A stretch of 37,743 nt of DNA from Stenotrophomonas sp. VV52. GTDB taxonomy: Bacteria > Pseudomonadota > Gammaproteobacteria > Xanthomonadales > Xanthomonadaceae. Made by a program: the position numbers and the translations under genes. The stretch lies in NCBI RefSeq assembly GCF_002893095.1, contig NZ_KZ622866.1:8438-46180 (forward strand). Reading direction: 5' to 3'. This document shows, one piece after another, positions 1-6,403 of this stretch (position 1 is the stretch's first letter; every line of letters starts with the position of its first letter). The notes beneath the pieces are model-generated. The model was given only the letters and a program-made list of their open reading frames with translations. It ran no database searches and was not told the DNA's origin.

Positions 1-567
1 GATGACAAGTGACAGTACCGCCAGGAATTCGCTTTGCCAGTTCTGGAAGGACTCGAACCAGAAGCTGCTGCTCCAGAGGTGTTCCCAGCATGTCGGGGCG
101 GGCTGTCCCAGCGCCAGCTGCTCTTCGACCTCCGCACGCCAGCTGCCCGCCAGGTGCAGGGAGAAGCTCATAACGAACAGGGCGCCGAAGGTGATCGCCA
201 GGGAGTGGCCGTACAACGTCTTCCAGAGCCCCCCCTTGCGGACGGCCCACGGGGTGGGACCAGGCTCAACACGATCTTCTTCCTGGGCTTCGTCCAGTGG
301 CCGGGATTCAGCGGACCCCTTCTGGCGAAGGGTGACAGTCAACAGAACATACATGCCCATCTGGAGGAACTCGCTCTCCCAGTTCTCGAACGTGGCGCTG
401 ACGAAGTGCCCGCTCTGGAGGTACTCCCACAGGTCCAACGATGCACGGTGTGCGTCCGCGAGCTCCTGATTGTGCGCCAGAAAGCCGGTCCACACCTGCC
501 CGCCCAGGAAGCAGAGAAGGAGCAGGAGCAGCACGATGGATAAACCGTTACGTTTCCACATGAGCAT
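1..567 (-). CDS. DUF6766 family membrane protein (3' end outside window)
   Basis: Reading the minus strand from an ATG at 567 gives 189 codons with no stop before the window edge, so the C terminus is missing (perhaps a few tens of residues). The product starts MLMWKRNGLSIVLLLLLL, a clear first membrane segment, and contains the phrase ENWESEFLQMGMYVLLTV around residues 62-79. A second, similar phrase (FQNWQSEFLAVLSLVI) lies at the truncated end. This tandem pattern is typical of the DUF6766 integral membrane proteins. Function is unknown. In many genomes such genes sit with DUF892, Mn catalase and LigD genes, as here, which suggests a role in stress survival (inference). A second in-frame ATG at 561 is an equally possible start, and no strong ribosome binding site separates the two. 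Confidence 0.8.
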   Translation of the reverse strand, partial: MLMWKRNGLSIVLLLLLLCFLGGQVWTGFLAHNQELADAHRASLDLWEYLQSGHFVSATFENWESEFLQMGMYVLLTVTLRQKGSAESRPLDEAQEEDRVEPGPTPWAVRKGGLWKTLYGHSLAITFGALFVMSFSLHLAGSWRAEVEEQLALGQPAPTCWEHLWSSSFWFESFQNWQSEFLAVLSLVI

Positions 568-622
568 ACGGCCCAGAGTTGACCAAGCGACGCGGCGTTT
601 GCCCTTCCAGTACGAGTTGCGT

Positions 623-650
623 GGAGGGGCGGCATCCTGTGCCGCCCTCC
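623..650 (-). terminator. Stem-loop between DUF892 and DUF6766 genes
   Basis: GGAGGGGCGGCA and TGCCGCCCTCC pair around a TCCTG loop with one bulged G. It lies just after the DUF892 stop on the minus strand. There is no T-tract, so it may be a weak terminator or a processing/stability hairpin. Confidence 0.4.
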
Positions 651-660
651 AAGGTGTACA

Positions 661-1158
661 TCACGCCGCTTGGGCGGCCTTGGCGTTACCGCCGGACTTC
701 GCCAGGAGGGTCAACTTCTCATCGGTTGCCTTCTCTTCCTCCAAGGTCTCAAGAAGGAGCGGCAGCGCGTCCTTGTACCCAAGCTGCTTGGCGATCGCCG
801 CGATGGTGCCATACGAGGCAATCTCGTAATGCTCCACCTTCTGGGCGCCACCGATCAACGCAGCGTCGCGCACTGGGCCCTTGTCAACCGAGTCAATGAC
901 TTCCTTGCCTTCCTCGACCAACCCTTCCATGGCTGCGCACTTGATGCGCTTGAGGCGGATGCCCAGTACTTCGACTACCTGGTCGATGCGCTCGATCTGA
1001 CCCTGCGTTTCTTCAAGGTGGGTCTCAAACGCGGCAGCCAGGTCGGGATTTTCTGCCGCCCGAGCCAAACGCGGAAGCGCCTTGGTCAGCTGCTTCTCTG
1101 CGCTGTAGATATCGGAAAGCTCGTGGACGAACAGCTCTTCAAGGGTTTTAATCGCCAT
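661..1158 (-). CDS. Ferritin-like DUF892 (YciE/YciF) protein
   Basis: A 165-residue, almost wholly helical protein starting MAIKTLEELFVHELSDIYSAEKQL, which is the signature start of the DUF892/YciE-YciF family. These proteins form ferritin-like four-helix dimers with a di-metal site, and they are linked to stress responses; no enzymatic activity is firmly assigned. Repeated His/Glu helices (HELSDIYSAEKQ near residue 12, HLEETQGQIERI near 47, KVEHYEIASYGTI near 107) fit the metal-binding core. Full length for the family. The start at 1158 has a good ribosome binding site (AGAGGAT) just upstream. It points the same way as the DUF6766 gene and may be co-transcribed with it. Its neighbours (Mn catalase, LigD, DUF3606) match the general stress cassettes in which this family often occurs. 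Confidence 0.93.
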   Translation of the reverse strand: MAIKTLEELFVHELSDIYSAEKQLTKALPRLARAAENPDLAAAFETHLEETQGQIERIDQVVEVLGIRLKRIKCAAMEGLVEEGKEVIDSVDKGPVRDAALIGGAQKVEHYEIASYGTIAAIAKQLGYKDALPLLLETLEEEKATDEKLTLLAKSGGNAKAAQAA

Positions 1159-1357
1159 GTATCGATCCTCTGGTGGAAGGGCTTATAGGTTGGCGCCGGC
1201 GATGCTCAAGGACCGTGAAGCCAAATGCTCAGGCGAAGAGGTTTTCTTCACGTGGCATCCGGGTTTTCCTCACCGTCAAGCCGTTTAGCAGGGTCATGGA
1301 ACCCTTGTCCGGCCAGCCCTGATGCATGCAGAATCGGGGTAGGACAAAGGGGGCTAC

Positions 1358-1783
1358 ATGGACGCACGTTTGGCAATGATCACCTTGGGGTTGCTGGTTT
1401 CGTCGACAGCGGCCGCGCAGATGCACACCGCCACAGGGCCCAGCCCCAAGCCTGCGCCAGTCGTGCCAAAGGCGGCCTACAACTCCATGTCGAAGACCAC
1501 CACGCCTTTCAACTGCGAGCAGTATCGGTCGCCCAATCACCCGGATCCAAGAGTGAAGCTCTACTGCGACCAACTGGAAGCGAGCACACTTCAGGGTGAG
1601 GCACGCCGCGCCGGGCGCCCAGGACCCTCTGACGACGTGATGAAGCTGCCGGCATTGGGCAGTGATGCGGCCGCCAAGTCAGGACGCGCATGTGTGAGTG
1701 GTCAGGCGATGCGCAAGCTGGCCAATGGGTGGGAGCAGGTCTCGTCACCCGCTGGTGGATGGCAGCGGTGCAGGGCAGAGTAG
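1358..1783 (+). CDS. Small exported protein of unknown function
   Basis: A 141-residue product with a convincing signal peptide (MDARLAMITLGLLVSSTAAAQ, cleavage after AAA near residue 20). The mature part is short, Pro/Lys-rich at first, and has three Cys (near residues 53, 70 and 113) that could form disulfides in the periplasm. A strong ribosome binding site (AAAGGGGGC) precedes the ATG at 1358. I do not recognise a family. The intact frame, signal peptide and good ribosome binding site support a real gene. It stands alone, with about 200 bases of non-coding sequence before it. Confidence 0.7.
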   Translation: MDARLAMITLGLLVSSTAAAQMHTATGPSPKPAPVVPKAAYNSMSKTTTPFNCEQYRSPNHPDPRVKLYCDQLEASTLQGEARRAGRPGPSDDVMKLPALGSDAAAKSGRACVSGQAMRKLANGWEQVSSPAGGWQRCRAE

Positions 1784-1892
1784 AGACCAACTGAATGAGA
1801 AGCGCCCACCTGCAATCTTGGAGCGCCCCGTCCAATACACGGTTTAATCACCGAACCGACTGATCGAGCAACACGCTGGCAAGGAGAGCTTT

Positions 1893-2468
1893 GTGCTGGG
1901 ACAGGTTATCAGGTATGTGCCACTTACTTTTTGCATGTTGTTCTCTAGTGGATGCGCAGTCGCCCAGGCCGCACCTTCCGATGAAGATCGAGTTGCTGAA
2001 GAGTTGGTAGCGATGGAATTGAGGGATCAAGAGGTAAGAAGCGCACAGAAGGTTGACGTGAAAGAAGTACTCAGAGTTGATGCACGGAACACCGAGCGGC
2101 TCAAGGAGATCATCAAGTCGATCGGCTGGCCGCGGATATCTGCGGTCGGAAGAAAGGCAGCCGATGCTGCCGCATTACTGGCCCTTCATGCTGATCGAGA
2201 TCCGCAGTTTCAGCACCGAGCCTTGGAATTGATGCAGCCACTGGTTGAGATGAAGGAAGTGAACCCAGAGCAATTTGCCTATCTTTGGGACCGGACGCAC
2301 GTTCCTCAGCGATTTGGAACACAGGGGGGATGTCATCGCACTGCGTGGGTTCCAGACGAAGTTGAAGATCCCGCTCAAGTTGAGTCGCGAAGGGCAGCGA
2401 TGGGTATGAGGCCTCTTTCCGAGTACGTTGCGATAGCCAGTGAGATGCTTTGCCAGGCCAAGCAGTGA
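1893..2468 (+). CDS. DUF6624-type exported protein, possible lipoprotein
   Basis: The 191-residue product starts at a GTG with AAGGAGAG five bases upstream. The N terminus is hydrophobic and ends in LFSSGC (Cys near residue 21), a plausible lipobox; otherwise it is a normal signal peptide ending at AQA. The body has the pattern of the DUF6624 family: GWPRISAVGRKAADAAALLALHADRD around residues 78-103, then a helical stretch and YLWDR...PQRFGTQ around residues 130-147. The family has no known activity. Base composition is somewhat less GC-rich than the stress genes around it. No operon partner is visible. Confidence 0.75.
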   Translation: MLGQVIRYVPLTFCMLFSSGCAVAQAAPSDEDRVAEELVAMELRDQEVRSAQKVDVKEVLRVDARNTERLKEIIKSIGWPRISAVGRKAADAAALLALHADRDPQFQHRALELMQPLVEMKEVNPEQFAYLWDRTHVPQRFGTQGGCHRTAWVPDEVEDPAQVESRRAAMGMRPLSEYVAIASEMLCQAKQ

Positions 2469-2879
2469 AATCTGGGTCTGTCTGCGCGGCATGTGCCAGT
2501 AGCGACAGCTTGGAAGCGACGTCGTAGAGACCTCATCGCCCGCCCTTGCAAGCCCGAACTGCGACCCAGTGCCTTGGTAAATGCGGGCTAGCACACGAAT
2601 CTCCGCGAACTGATCCTATCGCGACATGCTCTTTCCAGCCGCGCTGACGTGCGGCCCCGGTGATAGAGGAATTCGATTTCCAGTACGCTCACTGCGGTCG
2701 CATGGTGTCTCCTGGGTGTCAGAACCCGATAGCTGAATGCAAGTTGGTTGACCTGTGTCGGGAGGGTGGCGGAATACAACACCCTCGCGGGAATACGTCG
2801 CACCGTATCAGTTATCGCGGTTCTGAACCTCCCGACTCCCTCGCCATCCCGGCGAGGGACAACACAGAGGAGAACCATC
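2469..2879. other. Gene-free stretch of about 410 bases with a leader hairpin
   Basis: I see no convincing gene on either strand. The only clear structure is a perfect 8-bp stem-loop at 2838-2858 (CCCTCGCC, loop ATCCC, GGCGAGGG), about eight bases before the ribosome binding site of the SymE-like gene. It could be an attenuator, a translational control element or part of an RNA gene opposite the leader. The rest looks like decayed or promoter DNA. Confidence 0.4.
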
Positions 2880-3200
2880 ATGCACGACGACTGGACTAAC
2901 TTGACCCCCGACCAACGAGCGCTTCTCAAGGGCTTCTGGCGCGCGCCGAAGAGCGTAATGATCAATGCGCTTCATCATGACGGGCTCGAAACATATCCCG
3001 GCTGCCCAACCATTCCATGTCTGAAGGCGAGGGGGCTGTGGATGCGCGGACTGGGCATTGAGCCGGGAAGGCGGATGTATCTGGGCACCGGCCCCGGGGT
3101 AATGGTGCTTGCCGCCGACCCGTCACCGGAGGCCCTCTCCAAGGTGATGGTCCGATTCGAAAAGACCGGCGGCAGCTGGAAGTTGGGCCTGCCTGGATGA
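2880..3200 (+). CDS. SymE-like small protein
   Basis: A 106-residue protein starting at the ATG at 2880, behind AGAGGAGAA. The middle (residues 39-80) reads YPGCPTIPCLKARGLWMRGLG followed by an EPGRRM...GPGVMVLAADP stretch. This aligns by eye with the SymE pattern (P-x-hydrophobic-x-G-x-W-L...G-F-x-x-G...G-x-hydrophobic-x-L). SymE proteins have an AbrB-like swapped-hairpin fold and act as type I, SOS-linked toxins controlled by an antisense RNA. Whether this one is toxic cannot be read from sequence; some such proteins have been recruited to other roles. A degenerate second copy of the core occurs at 9363-9479. The hairpin just before the ribosome binding site fits translational control. Alternative: an unrelated small orphan. 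Confidence 0.55.
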   Translation: MHDDWTNLTPDQRALLKGFWRAPKSVMINALHHDGLETYPGCPTIPCLKARGLWMRGLGIEPGRRMYLGTGPGVMVLAADPSPEALSKVMVRFEKTGGSWKLGLPG

Positions 3201-3213
3201 CGGTTGCGCCGAA

Positions 3214-3237
3214 CGGGGCGGCGGAGTCGCCGCCCCG
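3214..3237. terminator. Bidirectional-type stem-loop between convergent genes
   Basis: Perfect 10-bp stem (CGGGGCGGCG, loop GAGT, CGCCGCCCCG) between the SymE-like gene and the convergent dehydrogenase gene. There is no T-run on either side, so termination would have to rely on the stem alone or on Rho. Confidence 0.5.
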
Positions 3238-3253
3238 GGATGGAGAAACTTGA

Positions 3254-5023
3254 TTACTTGAGCGGTGGGTCGCTCTGCTGGTAGGTACCTACGACTTCGC
3301 CACTTCCAACAACGTGTCCTTTGGCCGCCTGCAGCACCTGATCACGCGACGCCCCAGGCTTCAGCTCAAGCATCGCGTCCAGCGCCAGCAGTTGGAAGTG
3401 GTAATGGTGGGGCGGGTCCCCGACTGGCGGCTTGGGCCCGAAGTAACCCACCGAACCACGGCTGTTGATGCCTTGCATCATTCCCGCGGGCTTAAGAAGC
3501 CTCGGATCCGTGGGCAGCCCTTCCGTCAGGCCGTTCGCCGTCACCGGAATGTTGTACGCCACCCAATGGACGAACGGCTTCGGTTCCGCAGCATCCGGAT
3601 CTTCCATGATCAGCACATACGACTTTGCGTTGGGCACCGGCGTCCACGACAGCGGCGGAGAAGCATCGTCGTGGTAGGCGCTGAAGCGCGGCGGAAGGGG
3701 TTGGCCTTCGGCGAAGGCGGGGGAACTGACGCTGGCATTGCCGGCTTGCCCGACGCGTTGCAGCACCAAGGGAACCCCAGAGCCGTCCTTGACCTGGGCC
3801 ATCAGCACGTCGCCAGGCACGACCGTGGGTTCGGCGGCCGCCGACGGTCCGGTGCCATAGCTCACACGATAGATCATGCCGTTGGCGTCGTCTCCGACAA
3901 GCAAGGCGCCGCCCTTGGTCACGGCCAGGCCAACCGGGCGCGCGATGTGCGACTTCCCGGCGTCAGCCAGGAATCCGGTCAGGAACGGCTCAACGCCCGC
4001 CGGCTTTCCGTTCTCAAAGCGTATCCGCACCACTTCGTAGCCTGAGGCGGGTTTACGATTCCAGGAGCCTCGCATGGTCACGAACGCATCGTCGCGAAAT
4101 TCGGCGGGGAACTGCGCCCCGGTGTAAAACACCAACTGCATCGGAGCCGCGTGGGCCGTGTAGCCCAGCGTCATGGGCTCGCTCATCGCCGCCCATTGCT
4201 TCTTGCTGATCTGCCCCGGCGGCGTGCTTTGCGGGTTTTCTCCATCCTTGCCCCAGATGTGGGGCCAACCGTATTGCTTGCCTTTCTGAATCCGGTTGAG
4301 TTCTTCGGGCTGCTCGTTGTCACCCAGATAATCGATGCCGTGGTCCATGCCCCACAGCTCGCCGGTTTTGGGATCCCACGCGAAGCCGATGGTGTTTCGC
4401 AATCCGCTGGCGAAGATGGAGCGGGTCTTGCCATCCGGCGAAGCTCGCAGCAGCGTGGCGTGCTCAGGGTTGGTCTCATTACAGGCGTTACAGGAAGACC
4501 CGACGCTGATGTAAAGCATCCCGTCCGGGCCAAACGCCAAGGTCCGATTGGGGTGCTGACCCCCGTCGGGCAGGTCGTTGATGATCCGCTCCTCCTGCCC
4601 CAACGTGCCGTCAGGTCGGATGCGGGCCCGGTAGACATCATTCACCGTGGCCACATACAACATCCCATTCGCGACGGCCAACCCGTGAGAGCCCGGCCGA
4701 GTGAATACGACCTTCGGCTCTGCATCGAGAACGCCGTCATCGTTCTGGTCTTCCAGCAGCAGCACATCGCCCTGGTCGCGCCGCGATACATAAATTCGCC
4801 CGTCGGGAGCAACGGCAATGATGCGCGGATTCTGCAGGCCTTGGGCCAAGGGCCGAACCTGGAACCCGTTCGGGACCTTCAGGGCTTGGATGCGGCTGGG
4901 CGTAGCCTCGATCTTGCCTGGCTTGAAGGTGTGCACGCCGGCCTGGACGTCGGTGCCGTCACCCTGCTGGGCGAACACTGCGGGGGAGGCTAGCAGGAGT
5001 AGCAGTAGCGCAGATCGATTCAT
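3254..5023 (-). CDS. PQQ-type sugar (sorbosone/glucose) dehydrogenase fused to a PEBP/YbhB domain
   Basis: A 589-residue exported protein. The signal peptide is MNRSALLLLLLASPAVFAQ. Residues of about 35-400 form a six-bladed propeller of the soluble glucose/sorbosone dehydrogenase family: VPNGFQVRPLAQGLQNPR, then GSHGLAVANGMLYVA, HPNRTLAFGPDGMLYISVGSSC and GLRNTIGFAWDPKTGELWGMDHG, the usual cofactor and substrate face. Residues from about 440 to the end form a phosphatidylethanolamine-binding (YbhB/YbcL/Raf-kinase-inhibitor-like) domain: PPLSWTPVPNAKSYVLIMEDPDA, HWVAYNIP, and the final PPHHYHFQLLALD block. The fusion suggests a periplasmic enzyme with an added ligand-binding module; substrate unknown. 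I chose the ATG at 5023 because it opens the signal peptide. ATG 5041 (adding MRLDLT) is also possible, and the longer open frame upstream is not protein-like. Confidence 0.88.
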   Translation of the reverse strand: MNRSALLLLLLASPAVFAQQGDGTDVQAGVHTFKPGKIEATPSRIQALKVPNGFQVRPLAQGLQNPRIIAVAPDGRIYVSRRDQGDVLLLEDQNDDGVLDAEPKVVFTRPGSHGLAVANGMLYVATVNDVYRARIRPDGTLGQEERIINDLPDGGQHPNRTLAFGPDGMLYISVGSSCNACNETNPEHATLLRASPDGKTRSIFASGLRNTIGFAWDPKTGELWGMDHGIDYLGDNEQPEELNRIQKGKQYGWPHIWGKDGENPQSTPPGQISKKQWAAMSEPMTLGYTAHAAPMQLVFYTGAQFPAEFRDDAFVTMRGSWNRKPASGYEVVRIRFENGKPAGVEPFLTGFLADAGKSHIARPVGLAVTKGGALLVGDDANGMIYRVSYGTGPSAAAEPTVVPGDVLMAQVKDGSGVPLVLQRVGQAGNASVSSPAFAEGQPLPPRFSAYHDDASPPLSWTPVPNAKSYVLIMEDPDAAEPKPFVHWVAYNIPVTANGLTEGLPTDPRLLKPAGMMQGINSRGSVGYFGPKPPVGDPPHHYHFQLLALDAMLELKPGASRDQVLQAAKGHVVGSGEVVGTYQQSDPPLK

Positions 5024-5274
5024 CGTCAGGTCCAAGCGCATCGGGACGTTCAGCTTCCGCCCAAGACGATCAACAGATCGCGAATGGCGTGCATGCATCT
5101 TGTTACGAGCACACGCGCAGCAGGGACACCACCACATGTGAAAGAAAGCTGTGCGCTTTTGGTAGGCCCATCGCCAATCCTTCACGACAGGTTCGCTTCA
5201 TACATATGCATTGCCCAGTAGCGTTTGGGCAACACCCACACGATGTTGTCCCAGCCAACGCCAGAGGACCCACC

Positions 5275-6177
5275 ATGTTTCTGCACCATAAAAAGCTCAT
5301 GTATACCGTCCGGGTCGAACGTTCTGACCCAGCCCTTGCCACCCTGATGCTGGAACAGTTCGGCGGCCCCCAAGGGGAGTTGGCCGCTGCGATGCGCTAC
5401 TTCACCCAGGCACTGGGAGAAACCGATCCGGGCAGGAAAGACCTCCTGTTTGACATCGCCACCGAAGAAATCAGCCACCTGGAAATCATCGGCACCATCA
5501 TTGCCATGCTCAACCAAGGCCCCAAGGCCGTGCAGTCCGAGGGCATGGCCGAGGTGGAGGACATGCGTAACCTGGGCGGCAACAGCACCAGTCACACGCA
5601 ACAGATCCTCTACGGCGGCGGCCCTGCGCTCGTGAACTCCAGTGGCGTGCCTTGGAATGCCTCGTATGTCGACTCCATAGGCGAGCCTAGTGCGGATTTG
5701 CGTTCGAACATCGCCGCCGAGGCACGCGCCAAGATCGTCTACGAGCGGCTCATCAACGTGACGGATGATCCGGGCATCAAGGACGCATTGCGCTTCCTGA
5801 TGACACGTGAAATCGCGCATCAGAAGTCATTTGAAAAGGCGCTCTACAGCATTCGCCCCAACTTCCCGCCCGGCAAGATGCCCGGCGATCCGGCTTTCAC
5901 TGACCTCTACATGGACATGTCTCAAGGCGAAGGCGACGCCACCGGGAGCTGGAACAGCGGCGATCTCTGGGAGCAGGTCAGCGATCGCGATGCCCAGGGA
6001 GCATTGGACGGCGGCGACGGCGACTGTTCGGTCGGCCTCTCTGAGCGCGAGAAGCTGGCGTTGGAGGCGGTCAGCTTGCGCACGCTTTCGGATCCGGAAG
6101 AAGATCCACTTACGGGCGCCGAACTGGCCACGGGCGACGGTGCGGGCGCAACGAAGAGCCCAGCGAGGGAACCTTGA
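5275..6177 (+). CDS. Manganese catalase
   Basis: A 300-residue non-haem catalase that would break down hydrogen peroxide with a di-manganese centre. The family start MFLHHKKLMYTVRVERSDP is intact. Candidate metal ligands are visible: Glu35 (GPQGELAAAM), Glu65 and His68 (IATEEISHLE), a later Glu in NIAAEARAKIVYERL, and His in MTREIAHQKSFEKAL. The C-terminal tail is acidic and low complexity, as is common in this family. The ATG at 5275 has AGAGGACC before it; the longer open frame upstream of it is not family-like. It is divergent from the dehydrogenase gene, with a 250-base shared promoter region. It is followed after 40 bases by the DUF3606 gene and then LigD on the same strand, so the three may form one stress operon. 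Confidence 0.95.
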   Translation: MFLHHKKLMYTVRVERSDPALATLMLEQFGGPQGELAAAMRYFTQALGETDPGRKDLLFDIATEEISHLEIIGTIIAMLNQGPKAVQSEGMAEVEDMRNLGGNSTSHTQQILYGGGPALVNSSGVPWNASYVDSIGEPSADLRSNIAAEARAKIVYERLINVTDDPGIKDALRFLMTREIAHQKSFEKALYSIRPNFPPGKMPGDPAFTDLYMDMSQGEGDATGSWNSGDLWEQVSDRDAQGALDGGDGDCSVGLSEREKLALEAVSLRTLSDPEEDPLTGAELATGDGAGATKSPAREP

Positions 6178-6217
6178 GCGACGTTCGCTTCGATAACGAC
6201 GATGTGAGGATAAAACC

Positions 6218-6394
6218 GTGACAGACGATAAGAGCAAGACAGGCGGCCCCGACCGCGAGCGGATCAACGTCAATGAGGACTACGAGCTTCAGTATTGGAC
6301 CAACGCCTTCGGGGTCTCGGCAGATGAACTACGTGAAGCCGTCAAAGCAGTAGGTCCAACAGCCGCTGCGGTGCGGCAGCACCTGGGCAAGTAG
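6218..6394 (+). CDS. DUF3606 small protein
   Basis: A 58-residue protein starting with GTG (GAGGA nine bases upstream). The sequence RINVNEDYELQYWTNAFGVS followed by ELREAVKAVGPTAAAVRQHLG matches the DUF3606 pattern, in which a short linker leads into a helical segment that looks like a fragment of a helix-turn-helix fold. Function is unknown. These genes are frequent beside LigD, DUF892 and Mn catalase genes, which fits here: Mn catalase ends 40 bases before it and the LigD start follows 9 bases after its stop. Too short for most gene finders, but the family match and spacing make it convincing. Confidence 0.88.
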   Translation: MTDDKSKTGGPDRERINVNEDYELQYWTNAFGVSADELREAVKAVGPTAAAVRQHLGK

Positions 6395-6403
6395 GTCGCC
6401 GGC

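Noticed and set aside
34..543. Long plus-strand open frame (169 codons) at the window start
   Set aside because: It is the shadow of the DUF6766 gene on the minus strand; composition is not protein-like and the minus frame gives clear membrane helices and family motifs.
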